In this document: positions 43,863-56,871 of the stretch, one piece after another
Layout: every line of letters starts with the position of its first letter
Numbering within the stretch: position 1 is the stretch's first letter
From: Selaginella moellendorffii
Taxonomy: Eukaryota; Streptophyta; Lycopodiopsida; Selaginellales; Selaginellaceae
NCBI RefSeq assembly: GCF_000143415.4
Contig: NW_003314274.1
Coordinates: 2,605,859 to 2,669,858 of the forward strand
Reading direction: 5' to 3'
DNA length: 64,000 bases
The notes under the pieces: generated by a model
Seen by the model: only the letters and a program-made list of their open reading frames with translations
Told to the model about the DNA's origin: nothing
Databases searched by the model: none
Program-made: the position numbers and the translations under genes

Positions 43863-45569
43863 ATGGCTGATTCATCAAACACCACAACACCAGCACCATC
43901 TGCACCCACCCCCACGCCTACAACATCAAGTATTACAACAAATATAAGCAAGCCAGCGACACCAAGGTCTCGGGAGAGCAGTGAAAGTGCTGGATCAGAT
44001 GGAGGTCGCCCACGGGGCTATATTGCCACAAGATTTTTCAGACCTTCTCTTGTGGATCTCTGTATTCCGGTCATGGCTGCAAACTTCTTATGTTTCCCAA
44101 CATTTGGCTATATTTCACTTGACCTTCGACCCAAAGTTGTTACCTTGCTACCGCTGGACTTGCCACTGGACCTTGCAGCTTATGTAAGCAGTTTTACACA
44201 CACTTATTGAAAGCATAAGAGATAACACGTATAATTTTTTGACGTAGCTCATATATGAAGATGAATATTGGGAGAGAAGATCGAGGCTACACTGGAGTAA
44301 TAGCGACATTGCAGCCCACGGACGCTCGTGGAAGCAGCTTTTTTTTGAGCGGTATTTCTCAGACGCATTGGAAAGGTTGGTTTCATTGCTTGGTTGTAGA
44401 AGTTTCTTTTTTGTGCTCCTGGTACAGCTTTGATCCTACATGCTCTGAAGAGTCTGCACTCACGAACATGCTTCATATATGTGCGCAATACATTCACAAT
44501 CTGATAATTTACCAGCTTCCATCTCGTTTAAACATATCTGTTTTTCTCGTTCCACTAGCCAGGTAATTCTGTCATGGTCACTTCGCCTGATATTCGAATG
44601 TTTTAATGTCCCAGTCAAATAGAGACACTAAAGATCGAGTATGGAAGCCGGAATGTGGGCATGGAGTACGATAAACTCAGGTTTGGTATGAAGACATCAG
44701 ATTGTCGATCCGTGTCTGCTGCGCTAAGGGTTTCTTTAGCGCTAAGTGAACTAACGCTTTCTTATAATTTGATTGACGATAAAAAGGTGAAGATTCTTCA
44801 AACTCTTCCGTAATTTTGCCTTACTTTTGACACTACAGGTAGAAATTCTTGTGAACGGCATGGCTGCCAATCCTACTATTGTGCATCTAGATCTTTCACA
44901 CAATTATATTTCGGATGCTGGAGTCATTGAAATTATGAGACTTATGTCTGCAGATAAATCGGTTTTAACGGTTCTGAATTTGTGCAACAACTGTATAACT
45001 ACGCAAGGTAGTCTTCCCTTAACAGCTAATTCATCTGAGGTGCAACTGATGCAGGTGCAATAAACATTGCGGAAACTTTGAAAACAAACTCCGTGCTTTT
45101 GTATATAAATTTGAGACACAATTCTATCCTAGATGAAGGAGGGCAGGTTATCTTTGAGGCCTTATATATCAACAATACTTTAGAGGTACAGTTGCTCTTA
45201 CGATTCAAGCCAGTTGTCGCAATTATTGTTCCAGAGATTGAGCCTTTCCAGTTGTCAGTTAGGAGAGTTATCTGTAGCGGCCCTTACCAGACTTCTACAC
45301 AATCCAAAGTCTGGACTAAATGGAGTTGATGTCTCATCAAACAAGGGGATTGGAGAGAGTGGTGGAAATGCCATTCTTGCTGCTTTGGTAAAGTTTCTAA
45401 TTGTATATTACGTGACCATGATTACGTCATGGGTTTTCAGGAAGCAGGAAAAATTATGAAAGAAATGAACCTAGAATTTTCTGGCATTGATGACAAAGTA
45501 CAAATGTCCATTTCAAAGCTTTTAGCAGCTAAGTGTGTTCCAGAAGCAAAACAATACAGCTATGAATGA
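43863..45569 (+). CDS. DRC5: Dynein regulatory complex subunit 5 (TCTE1-like), eight exons
   Basis: DRC5/TCTE1 is a leucine-rich-repeat subunit of the nexin-dynein regulatory complex that links outer doublets in motile cilia. Exons by splice signals and phase: 43,863-44,183; 44,248-44,375; 44,428-44,562; 44,615-44,786; 44,839-45,007; 45,055-45,185; 45,235-45,387; 45,441-45,569. All introns are GT-AG and 47-64 nt long. The spliced frame is open for 445 codons. Residues 1-50 are a Pro/Ser/Thr-rich tail. Residues 108-145 carry the family signature EDEYWERR...GRSWKQLFFERY. IEYGSRNVGM and SDCRSVSAAL precede the leucine-rich repeats (about 235-400), e.g. LDLSHNYISDAG and INLRHNSILDEGG. Length is close to animal TCTE1 (about 500). 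It implies flagellated sperm. The name rests on remembered family motifs; the exon model is strong. Confidence 0.75.
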
Positions 45570-45929
45570 AGCACTACGACAAAAATTTAGCATTTGCCAA
45601 ACTAGACATCACAAAATTTAGAGCAGTATGAGGCCAAGTCAAGCTCATTGTGGTGCAGTAGCAACTTGGAACTGCATAGCCTCTTAACCACATATTCTAA
45701 AAGCATAGATAAATTCATTCAAGACATATGTCTACAAGTAGCAATAACGACCTCGTTGAAATAATCTAAATCAGCTTACAGATGTTATTGACGCTTCACA
45801 CTGGCGCTGCTACATGCGAGCAGAAGCACTAATGTTAACAACTTTGCCCCCAGCTGAAAAAGGGATCAGGATGGTATGGAAATTCACCCTAAACAATACA
45901 GAGTAATCTAAAAACCTGAAGGTTAACCC
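45570..45929. other. 3' flank of the DRC5 gene, no feature seen
   Basis: AT-rich, no open frame or repeat that I can name. Confidence 0.5.
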
Positions 45930-46081
45930 CAAGCTACCTCAAAAACTCCACTGTGCTGCCACTGCAACTGTAAGCCCGTAATATAGATTAAATCCTTACC
46001 CTCCTAAGTCTATGCCTGAATATACCCTTGAGCTTACCTTTGACCCGCGTTGACCACGTGGTCAAAGATGGCTCCTAACAA
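45930..46081 (-). repeat. Degenerate D-family LTR fragment
   Basis: Minus-strand match to the first half of the D LTR, starting TGTTAGGAGCCATCTTTGACC at 46,081. It keeps the perfect W-box/G-box palindrome (46,050-46,065) although the rest is worn. Confidence 0.6.
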
Positions 46082-47350
46082 TTAAGGCTGTCACATCAAT
46101 GCTCCAGAAAATCTCAAAACCTGGTCTTTGAGCATGCCATTCTATTGTTGAGATTGCAGAAGTCCACAAAGATCCCAACGTTCCCGTTTGGGTCAAACTA
46201 TGTTGCTCACCCACTTAGCTGTTTGGGCAGGGACAATAAAGTTGCAACCAGCAACTTTTAAAGTCTTCTTAAAGAGAATTGTGGCAATGACGCGTTCTTT
46301 GGAAAATTGGCTTGGGCTGGTCTACATACTTCATCTCATTGTGGATGACGTCCATAGGAATGCCAGGAAGCTGAGAGCTCCTGTGCAGAGATGCAACCTA
46401 TCTACATTGTAGGTAGAAAGGAAATTCCTGATGGAGAACGGATCAATGCCAATGTAAAGAAAAACATGCTTGCACTTGTGTTATAATCCAGCGCGAAAAG
46501 TCTTCTTAGACTACACTATACCTCCTCTTGAGGTTCCTCACCACCCAACCACCCCCGATCTACCTCAAAAGCTCCACTACGCCGCCGCTCCACTGTGAGC
46601 CCTAGGGTAGGTTAGTCCTTTACCTTAACATGCCTTAATATACCCTTGAGTCTAGTTTTGACCAATGTTGACCATGTGGTCAAAGCTGGCACCTAACAAT
46701 TCTTCCCCCCCAACAAAGTTCTTGTCCCAAGGACGAGTTGTACCGGTGATCACCCTTTTTGGGGAACCCTACTCAAGCTCCTGGTCCATCTTCCACAGCC
46801 GTATACATCAAGGAGGCATTGGGCCCATCACTCCGAGATATTACACCTTTCAACTGGCTGAAATAAAATACCGGATGAATTTTCACCCCAGCGGCAGCTG
46901 CACCCAATAAGCTGCTTTACCAATACACTCCAGCACTTTATATGAACCAGCATATTGATGGGAAAGTTTCTCACTTTTCCCTATCCATAAAGGCACTAAT
47001 GTGTTCCATCTCTCACTTGATGGAAAAATCACTCGCACAAAGATAAGATCACCCACCTTATATTCTTGGAAATGGCGATGCTCATTAGCAAATTTCTCTG
47101 CTCTATCCTAAGCTACCTACAAATTCCGTTTGCACACCACCAGAATCTCATCAAGTTCTGTGGCTAGATCAGTTGCCTCTGAATCAAGCTTATCTTGAAC
47201 ATCCTTACTCAAATGAAATCCCAACTCCACCGCTGTTTGGGGATGCCTTCCAAACATGGCAAAGTAAGGAGTTAGTTTTGTTCATCTGTGTTGGCTATTG
47301 TTGTAAGCAAATTGCATCAATGGAAGATATAAATCCCATTGTCCTTGCCT

Positions 47351-47930
47351 TTAACCAATGTTATAATGTAGCATATCCTCCACCACATGATTCACATGCT
47401 CGGTTTGCCCATTCGTTTGAGGATGATCTTCACTTGAGAGTTTCAAAGTCACTTGCATAGCGTTTGCAAAGCTCTTCCAAAATCCACTTGTGAACTTTGA
47501 ATTTTGATCACTAATGATGTCCTCCGGCAAACTAAAATCAGGTAAAACCTTGTCCAAGTAGACCGCAGCTAAGTCAAGGCAGTGATAGTCTTCCAAAGAG
47601 CGAACAACCACACATACTTCATCAACCGATCCACTATGACCCATATTTGCTCCTTTTGCCTCAGTGTTCATGGCAAACTAGTGATGAATTCTATAGAGAT
47701 ACTATACCAATGGCTCTAAGGAATAGGTAAAGGTTGCAAAAGTCCTTCATATTCCTCCAATAAAAATTGTGCTTAATCAACTCATACATCTTCTTCCCCC
47801 CAAAATGACCGGCCTCTAGACGATCATGATAGTGGAATAAAACTTGAGTAATTAACACATCCACCCGTGGCAAATAGACACGGCCATTGTAGTAGAGAAT
47901 CCCATCCACCAATGAGAAAGGGGCTTCCAT
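47351..47930 (-). pseudogene. Integrase of the minus-strand D-family element
   Basis: Pieces in two frames: LYYNGRVYLPRVDVLITQVL with FHYHDRLEAGHFGGKKMYEL (zinc region, 47,930-47,740), and SDQNSKFTSGFWKSF with DHPQTNGQTEHVN (47,671-47,351). The core motif is continuous, with no intron. Confidence 0.78.
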
Positions 47931-48113
47931 TTAATCTTGCAAATAGGCCACCTCAGCATTCTGAGCTTGAGCACGCTCAATCAACTGCTCAAACTTGCTG
48001 ACCACCTTACTCAAATGATGACAAAACCATGTTTGTAATGCCGTCACATTAAGAACACAAGATAAAGCATCCGCTACCACATTTGATTTTCCCAGATGAT
48101 GCTTAATAGGAAA

Positions 48114-48467
48114 TTACCTAAACTCCATGAGTTTGACCATCCAACAAGCTTGCCTAGTATTCAACTCTTTCCGTGTGAAAAGATACACAAGTGGTTTGTG
48201 ATCCATCAACATTATGAACACTGCACCATAAAGATAGTGCCGCCATGTCTGCAAAGCATAAACAATAGAGAGTAACTCTTGCTCATATGTGGAATAGCGT
48301 TGCTCTAAGGGATTCAAAATTTGACTCTCATATGCAATAAGCTGTCCCTCTTGCATGAGAATTCCTTCCAGTGCATAATCACTTGCATTGCATGTCACTT
48401 TGTAAGGTTTCGATGGATCAACAATGCGAAGCATTGGAGCCTCACTCAACAATCGTTTCAGTGCCAC
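48114..48467 (-). pseudogene. RNase H of the minus-strand D-family element
   Basis: CNASDYALEGILMQEGQ, then YSTYEQELLSIVYALQTWRHY and DHKPLVYL, the standard gypsy RNase H order. The first catalytic Asp (usually CDAS) reads Asn here. Confidence 0.8.
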
Positions 48468-48626
48468 AAAACTCTCCTCTTATGGCTTCTTCCACTCGAA
48501 TAGCATATTCTTGCATAACAACTGTATCAAAGGAATAGCCACCTCTACAAACTTATGTTGAAAACGTCAGTAGTAACTAGCCATTCCAAGGAAATTGCAT
48601 AACTCGGCCACTATAGTTGGTGTAGG

Positions 48627-49073
48627 TCAGTTCTCCACCACAGCCACCTTCCTTGGATCTATCTTGACACCCTTAGATGTCACAATATGGCCTAAATATT
48701 CCACCTCTGACTTTGCAAATTCATATTTGCTCTTTTTTGCATAAAATTTGCTGTCATGGAGTAACAAAAGAACCTTGCGCAAATGCACCTTATGGTCCTC
48801 TATATTCTTGTTGAAAACAAGAATATTATCCAAGAAAATCTCCACAAACTCATGAAAATAACACCTAAATACCTCAGTCATCAACTGAGTAAATGTGGCT
48901 AGTGCATTCGTCAAACCAAATGGCATAATTGTAAATTCGAAATGTTCTAAGCTTGTGTTGAATACCGTTTTAGAAATAAATGCATCATCCATTGCAATCT
49001 GATAATATCCACTCCTCATATCAATCTTGGTAAACACTCGTGCTTCACCAAGCTTGTCTAGGATATCATCCAT
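48627..49073 (-). pseudogene. Reverse transcriptase of the minus-strand D-family element (FLDN)
   Basis: Reads IDMRSGYYQIAMDD, IMPFGLTNALATF and FLDN at 48,836-48,825 in place of a YxDD-type motif, as in element D, followed by VEYLGHIVTSKGVKIDPRKVA. A stop ends the frame at 48,627. Confidence 0.82.
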
Positions 49074-49130
49074 GGTATCGGCATCTTATCATTCACTAAG
49101 TACCAATCCTAGTTTTCTTAAAGCAACTAC

Positions 49131-49430
49131 AAAAAGCTTCAGGTACTGGGTTTTAATTTCATCTTCAAGATCTATCTCTGAAGAAGGTCTTCAATATATT
49201 CTCCATGAATTTGAAGTGTCAACATTTGGTGATCAAGCTTGATGGTTGTTAATCAAATCTAGTCAATCACCCTCCATATTAATCATATACGGTTGAGATA
49301 GTTTTCCTCCAAAACTGAGTTAAATCCAAGTTCCTTGACACCCCACGAACTACAAATGTACACCAATAATAATTCATCATTATTACCTTTTTTTTTAAAG
49401 AATGATGTTTATCCATATATTTGTACCACC
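49131..49430. other. Unassigned sequence between D-family and B pieces
   Basis: AT-rich; no match to other parts of the window that I could see and no coding frame. Confidence 0.4.
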
Positions 49431-52428
49431 TGATAAACCAGTATTATCGGATAGGAACCACCAAGGTCACTATCATTAGAAAACATAGGATTCACTATCC
49501 AATAAAATTCAATAGCAAGTATATCATCAAGTAAACTCAATGAGAAAACTTAACTACCGAAGATTGTAGACAGTATGTTAAACAACTTACCAAACATAAC
49601 TCAAAGAACACAAAGTATCCTTAACTGATAAGCACAATGCTCGCGAATGTATCACTCGAAGGAAATAACATCCTAATCTATTAGAACTAACTTGAGCAAC
49701 AATCAACATAACCGAATGAATGTGGTAAGACCAACAAACACTTAGTCATACCAATCATCACACAAGCTAATCTAAATAAATCCCGGTCAACAATATGAAG
49801 AAACTCAAGTTGCTTTAGCAAGCGTTAGCAACATTCTGCTGATGTCTCAAACCCAAGAGACCAATCCAAAGCAAACCACAAAGAACATGTGGTATTGCGA
49901 AAAGCCATAAGCCATCAAAGAGAACAATTAACCATCATGAAAGATCATTAATCATCCCATCAATAAAGAGATGCATAATCATTATCGAAGAATGAATCCA
50001 CCATCCTGAAGAATAGCAAACCATTCTATATTAATAATAATCAAACAAAACCTTTAACAAGGATAATTAACTATCCTAGATAATAGTCAATCATCATCAA
50101 TAATTTCCAGATGTAAATACTAATTTCAATATTAAAGCTAATGAGCTGAAATGCCTTCCCTCAACAACTTCTAACAAGTGGAACAATGAGCATACAAAAC
50201 TCAAAGAACCAAAAGCTTAAAGAAGCCTATAGCTAAGTCTTGCCTAACAATGATCACAAGTTTCAGATGAATTAACTTCAATGTTAAAGAAGAAATCATA
50301 GCACAATCCATAATATCCTCCTCAACACATAAGCTACACTTCATAATGCAAATCTAATGAAGAGCATATTTGCATCAATCCAAAAGCGAAACACAATGAA
50401 GTTATGCCTAACAAGTGAACACTAAACGATCCTCCATGAATTCATTTATAGCAAGACGTAACTCACTTCATAACAAGCCCAAGAGAAATCATCAATGATT
50501 AATATATCCCAACTAAAATTTAATAAAGACTCAGCATCTTCAATATCGATCACTAACTCTTCCTCTTATAAAGTTAGCATAGTCCACGATTGAATCACTT
50601 TTCAAGGAAAAGCTAAAGCTCAACCTCTACTAAATAATCTCGTCTAAAACGCAACTAACTCAAATTGGCCACTCAGCTCATTCAAACGCCGACATAGTTG
50701 CTAACTAGCAAATGCATGAATACTAATAACACAAAGCCATAGCCAAATCATCAACACTATTTTCATCAAGACTAATGAAATTCAATATCAATCCTACAGA
50801 GAGACATTTCATTTCACTCAAATCTCAACATTAACAATGTCAACGACAAGACATCATTTCAATGCCATCAACACCATGAAGAAAGCAAGAGTGAATCACC
50901 ACCCAAACTCTTTACCAACTAAGCTAACCAATGTCGAAGATACTTTAATCAATATCCGAGACTAAACCTTCAGCAATACTGAGTTTCAGATAACACATCA
51001 TCAATGAGTGAATCACCACATCCAAGATTCAATGAAATCTAACACTACGGATTTAACGTAACCAAATGATATCAACAGAGGTAGAGTTAATATGCTAACA
51101 TGGAAAACCTATGTAGGTCTAACAACACGATCCTCCACAACACTAACCGGTAAAGCAAGCCCATCGCTATAAAATCATTATTGAGCAAAGCAAGTGTCAA
51201 TAGTTTTTGACGAAGTCTACAAGTAATCATTAGTCGCAAAGCAATTAACAATCACTCCTCAACTTGCCTTCACAAAACCCAAACACCAACTCTTGTCATC
51301 AAGTTATATACTTGTCCAACATGAACATGATACCCCAAGTATGAGATAAAAGTTTATAGACAAGCACAAACGAAATGACAACTCAAATCCAACTCAACCG
51401 CAATAAGCTCACTAAAACATTTAGCCACTAGCTCTAAGCAAGCCTTGAAGAGGTTAGCTATGCAATCAACACTCAGTCAAAACTAAAGTGAAAACCATGA
51501 GATGGACTCATATCGGTACACAACTTCCTCATAGACAAAGCTATAGTATGGGTACCAATAGCTCAACCTCAAACAACTTCACCATCCTCAACCAAGGCGC
51601 ATGGATACCAAGACCAAGTCAAAATTAGTGAAAGCTCACTACTCTCATAGAGTTTAACAAAATGCAAGGTGCAACCTACCACCAAGCACGACGCTACAAA
51701 AGAAAGGCACAAGGGTCACCCTTCTTAGAAAAGCGCAATGGCCACTTTTCTATATCAACTCCAGACTCTATCCAACTCAATTGCCTTAGCCCCAAATGTT
51801 AGCATCCCTTTCGGGTTGCATTATACAAACTACCTACTAAAGTTTAAGCCAACCAAAATCAACTCCAACCCTTTCACTAGTTTGTATTAGCTTACAAAAA
51901 TAGATTGATTTTTGAGCAAAGTGGTTAACAAATCAGCCATTGGAAAAGCCTAAGAAAATTTGTGGAAAATTTTTTCCATCCTAGAAAAAGAATGACTCTT
52001 AGTAAAGGAATGCAAACTTTTAAAACTCTACCAATTTTTTCCTACCAACAACTTCACATAGGTTCACCTCAACACAAATTCTTATGACCCACAGTATGCT
52101 TAAGCATCGAACATCTTTGCCCATTTTTCCAACATCCAACACCGACATCCGCAAAATGCAAAATAAACATCCAAGGCTTGATCACACAAACCATATCTTT
52201 GGATATCTATATTGCACTAACATTCTATATAGACAACTTTCAAGATCCAATGTGAAGCCAAAACATTAACAAAAAAAATGACATAGAAAATTAAGGTCCA
52301 AGGAAAATTCCTCATCACTTGAAATAATAATACCACTTCCACTAACACAAGTGCTAGCAATGTTAATGCCTCAATTGCGCACCTTCTCCATCCAATAATC
52401 TTCTCCAAGTGCTAACGAATAAACCAAC

Positions 52429-53974
52429 TGTGAGACACAAAATCCCTAAGCCCCAAAGTGGAGCCGGAAGGGCGCCATGTGGTAGTGGCCGAAGCAAAAG
52501 CCAACGAGCGTAACACGTTTGGACTAAAAGCTCCAACTTGAAAGGTCGAGAGCGGGAGTGGAACTCCCAACAAAGTGTTCGAGGAACAAGCACGAAGCGA
52601 GCAATAAGCGAGGCTCCAAAAAGGGACCCAAAAGGACCAACATATGACACGTGGAGGAGTCCGAGATGGAGTCCGAGATGTACCGAGATGGAGTCTGAGA
52701 TGGACAAAGATGGAGTCCGAGATGGAGTTCGAGATGGACCGAGATGGAGTCCGAGATGGACCTGAGATAGAGTCCGAGATGGACTCGAGATGGAGTCTGA
52801 GATGGACTGAGATAGAGTCTGAGATGGACCCGAGATGGAGTCTGAGAAGGACCCGAGATGGAGTCCGAGGTCGAGACCGAGACTGGGACTGAGACCGGGA
52901 CCGAGACCGAGACCGAGACTGAGATCAGGACCGAGACCGAGCCCGAGTCCAAGTCCGAGTCCGAGTCTGAGTTCGAGTCTGAGAGGGTGAAAGCCCAAAG
53001 TGTTCGTCTCCCAAACCCTGGGGTGTTTGGTGAGCTCCAAAAGTATAGTAGGGGGAGGACTGCAGTGGAGCCAGTTTGACCAGGAAAGGCCAGTTTGGCC
53101 CAAGAAGGCCAAACCCAGTGTTGGGTGATGAACTGACCTCTGGGAAGTCCAAGACTAAAGTGAATACGGACCGACAAGCCGGGTAACTTGGTGAAGTGTT
53201 CAAGAGTCAGCTCTAGTTCCCCTAGGAGATCGAATGGCCGATGCTCCCAGTCCAAGTGTGGGTGGCACTACCTGCTTGGATACTAGGCGTGGCTTAACGG
53301 AACCTCGCTCTAAGCCCATGGCTAGAGCATCTAAAGGCGGAAGGTGGGGAGAGTACCCACGGGGCTCGCATAGGCCCACAGTGTTCCAAAATGTTGTCCC
53401 GGAGTCCCAAATGGGGGAAAGGAGGAGTAGTCCTCTAGTGTAATGACTAAGGATACAGTCACATGGTGAGGAAGTTCCAGAGGATCATGGGACTTAGTGG
53501 TCGGGTCCGTGGGCCTTGATCCAGTGTCAGTGTTGGCAAATATGGCTAAGGACAAAAAGGGACTTGGTGGAGACTGGAATGGAGATAATGAGGAAGGCTA
53601 TTCCCCATGTCTGCGGGCATCCTAAGGATGCTAAGGAGTGGATCTGTGATGATCACTCATGGGTGAATGGCCTAGTCTTGGAGAGACGGGATTGCAATGC
53701 AGGTGGTGTTAGACCACTGATATGACCAAGGTGAATGAGTGTGGCCTAGCTTAACGGGTTCATATGTCGGTGGTACCTTGGGGTGTCGGTCTTGGGACCG
53801 GACACGTGGAGCACTTGGACTAAGTGCAAGGGATGAGTGGCATGGATGCCATCCTCGGGGTTAGCAAGTCCCAAGTCCGGAATTGGACTTAAGGAGGTTG
53901 TGAATGAGACTCCTCCAAGTGGTCAAAGGTGTGGTTAAGTGACTAAAGTAGGATGGAAAAATTAGAAGCTTACA
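52429..53974 (+). mobile_element. Solo LTR F2, TSD CCAAC
   Basis: A 1,546-bp LTR, TGTGAGACAC...AAGCTTACA, flanked by CCAAC (52,424-52,428 and 53,975-53,979). It is homologous to F1 along its length but has a shorter minisatellite (about 52,640-52,985) and lacks the TRIM. It holds the core box at 52,985 and TATAGTAGGG at 53,044. Long frames here on both strands come from the minisatellite. Confidence 0.87.
52640..52985. repeat. Minisatellite in F2 LTR
   Basis: About 350 bp of degenerate GAGTCCGAGATG and GACCGAGATG units grading into GAGTCCAAGTCC. It is about a third the size of the F1 array. Confidence 0.85.
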
Positions 53975-54853
53975 CCAACAAGCTATAACAAGTGAATGCT
54001 ATAACCCTTTCCTAATGGGCAAACTCAAGGAATTAAGGAACTAACTTAAGCTTAGCATAATGGATCATTATTGAGAATCCAGTCAAAGCTACTACAATGC
54101 TACTTATTGCAAGTAGACTAACTTCTCCATCAACCACTTTGGGGTTGATCATCATTTAACCAAGCAACTTCGTAAACACGTTACTCACAGTCAAATGGAT
54201 ATGATATGAGTATCACAAGACTTGATCATCAATCAAGCAACACCACGAGCAATGCCAATGTCATTACATCAAAAGTTTATGTGACTATCAAGTGCTAACC
54301 CAATTCGACAAAATGCAACATAAATGCCACACTCCACCAATAGAGACTTACAAAACCCAATACCATTAACTTTTATTCATAACACGGACAAGCTCATGCC
54401 ACTCTCTTTCTGACCAAACTCAAAACTAATCCAACACTAAGTTACTCAAGGAGCAATAACAAAGTTCTCTAGAAAAGAATTGAGCATTGCAACCTAGGTC
54501 TTCAATAGCAAACTTAGACAAAATGGTTTAGCAGTTCATCACTATCCATCCCATAACTCACCACTTGTAAGACCACCATAACCAACATGCATCAAGGTAG
54601 GGACTCTTGATTGCATAATGTGAACACGAGCAATGAGTTAACTCTTTGTTGCAAATTATTTCTTCAAAAAGAGAAAATGATTTACGTGTTTGATCCTTTG
54701 TCCCTAACGACTCTCTTTTCAATCTCATCCTTGACTAAACTTCAAGCTTGTGTTTGCACTGCTTTCAATTCAATCCAAGAAAACTTTATGAGAGAGCACA
54801 GCAATGACTATTAGCACCAATGCCATGCTAAATAGCTATGGACTAGCTTATTT

Positions 54854-55255
54854 GCCACTCATAGTAAACCCATAGGACCTTCAACTCACGGAACAAGGAA
54901 CAACTCATGAAACCATCGACAGGCTAACATTAATCTTGCCAACTCAAAGTGCAACCTTGAGTTGCTAATGTGCCTCTCTCACGAGCCCAAGCGCAAACTC
55001 GTGCTAATATGCCTTACTTATAAGCCCAAGTGCAAACTCGTGCAAATGGAACAACTCAATCCCTTTTATGAGCCCAAGCGCAAGCTCACATAGTATGGAA
55101 CAAAAAGGTAACCAAATCCGTACCCAAGGAAGCATTGCGAAGCCTTTGCACCCAAATGTGTACCCACTTGGATCATTGTTTTTATCTCTACATATGCAAC
55201 GAGACTGGTTGCCCAATCTCATTGGATAGTACTCACTAAGATGTATCCTCTAATA
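54854..55255. other. Probable 5' extension of B internal DNA
   Basis: Continuous with the third B copy but without a second copy in the window. It contains a three-fold imperfect repeat of GAGCCCAAGCGCAAACTCG near 54,985-55,095. No coding signal. Confidence 0.35.
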
Positions 55256-55272
55256 CCCTAAACCCTAAACCC
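55256..55272 (+). repeat. Short telomere-like repeat (CCCTAAA)2CCC
   Basis: Two full CCCTAAA units, the plant telomere sequence (C strand), plus CCC, exactly where truncated element E begins. It is too short to exclude chance. Confidence 0.6.
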
Positions 55273-55320
55273 GCATGACCGATAGAACATAAGATTGAGC
55301 TGGTTGAGGGTGCTGAGGCT

Positions 55321-55977
55321 GTGGTTCATCCCCCCTATCGTTTGAACAAAAAAGAACTCGAGGAGCTCAAGCGCCAACTAGAGGAGTTGGTGGACAAAGG
55401 GTATGTTAGGTTGAGCAAGTCGCCATATAGGGCGCCGGTGTTATTTGTGAAAAAGAAAGATGGATCTATGCGCATGTGCATAGACTACCGGTTGCTCAAC
55501 AAGTATACAAAGAAGAACAAGTACCCTTTGCCAAGGATTGAGGACCTGTTCGATAGGTTGGGAAAGGCAAAATACTTCTCGAGGATTGACCTGAGGTTAG
55601 GATACTACCAGATCAGGGTAGCAGAGAAAGATGTTGAGAAGACAACCTGTCGAACTAGGTATGGGAGATTTGAGTTTCTGGTGATGCCCTTTGGGCTGTG
55701 CAATGCACCGGCAACATTTTTGGTGTTGATGAACCATATCTTTGTACCCTATCTGGATCACTTTGTGCTCGTTTATATTGACGACATCCTGATCTATAGC
55801 GAGACGCTAAAGGAGCATGCTGAACACTTGGCAAAGGTGTTTGAGAAACTAAGGGAACACAAACTGTATGCTAAAGAGAGCAAATGTGACTTTGCTCAAC
55901 AAGAGGTAAAGTTTCTCGGGCATGTGGTGGGCCAGGATGGGCTCAAGGTGGACCCAGAGAAGGTCCAAGCGATCTAG
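55321..55977 (+). pseudogene. Reverse transcriptase of element E
   Basis: Gypsy RT with [60 protein letters not shown] and an intact catalytic YIDD (55,774-55,785), ending [21 protein letters not shown]. The TAG at 55,975 stands where related elements have Gln. Confidence 0.88.
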
Positions 55978-56007
55978 GAATGGGAGCAACCATCAAATTT
56001 ATATGAG

Positions 56008-56871
56008 TTGAGGGCATTCCTGGGGCTATGCAACTACTACCGAAAGTTTATCAGACACTATTCGAGAGTAGTCTTGCCCTTAACGGACCAAACAGGAAAA
56101 GGGAAGATGGTGTGGACAACGGAATGCGAGGTGGCATTCGTCAACCTCAAAGGGAAGTTGAGGAAGGCTCCTGTGTTGGCATTACCAGACTTTGGTAAGG
56201 ACTTTGAGGTACAAATGGATGCTTCGGACTTTGCGTTGGGCACAGTTTTGAAGCAAGACAACCATCTAGTAGCGTTCTTCTCGAAGAAGTTGGACAAGGC
56301 TCAACAGAAGTGGCCTGCCCACAAGAAGGAATTGTTTGCGGTGGTCAAGGCACTCAAGGAGTGGCGACACTACCTTGGGAGACACTTCAAGGTTTACACA
56401 GACAATGTGGCAACGAAACACTTCTTGTCACAGCCCGACCTGAGAGGGAAACAAGGCCGGTGGGCCAATGCCTTGGCCGAGTTTGATTGCGAGATTCTGT
56501 ACAAGCCTGGGAAGAGCAACATCATGGCGGATGCGCTAAGTAAAAAAGCGAGCTTGAGGTTGGCGATATCCAGCGTGACAGCAACCTTTTGGGACGATGT
56601 GCGGACAGCATATGAGAATGATGGTCTAGCACAAGAAGTGTTGTTGAGGAATCTAGAGGCACGGGAAGCTCACCAGAGAGGTGAGCTGCCAACGGAAGAA
56701 AAAACGGGCTATGCAAAAGGCAACGGACTCATCTATTACAAGCAAATGAGGGTGTATGTTCCAAAAGGGGAACTAAGGAAGGTTGCCTTAGAAGAGTGTC
56801 ATGACGGACCTCTTGCGGGACACGGCAGAGTGGCCAAGACGATGGGCTTACTCAAGAGGAAGTACCATTAG
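56008..56871 (+). pseudogene. RNase H and integrase zinc region of element E
   Basis: FLGLCNYYRKFI closes the RT thumb. RNase H follows (VQMDASDFALGTVL, HKKELFAVVKALKEWRHYL, VYTDN), then KPGKSNIMADALS. The integrase zinc region starts at ECHDGPLAGHGR. The TAG at 56,869 (YH-stop-LD) is shared by the copy at 61.8 kb, so it was present in their common source. Confidence 0.87.

Larger units (their letters stand above)
46505..49130 (-). mobile_element. D-family gypsy element, 5'-truncated, minus strand
   Basis: In minus orientation RT is followed by RNase H, integrase, the GPY/F-type tail (about 47,160-46,870), a purine tract (GGGGGGAAGAAT) and a 3' LTR (46,698-46,505, its end lost). The sequence stops upstream of RT at about 49,130 with no gag or 5' LTR. 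No target duplication can be given. It is a relative of element D, not a copy of it. Confidence 0.85.
49431..54853 (-). mobile_element. B-family internal region, third copy, split by solo LTR F2
   Basis: Matches the right-arm B internal DNA from about 26,616 to 30,567 in the same orientation, with clearly more divergence. Neither LTR is present. F2 interrupts it at 52,429-53,974. It confirms that the 1.3 kb missing from the left arm is genuine B sequence. No coding domain is present. Confidence 0.7.

Noticed and set aside
52363-53255. 243-249-codon minus-strand frames in F2
   Set aside because: Same minisatellite artefact, flanked by LTR sequence.
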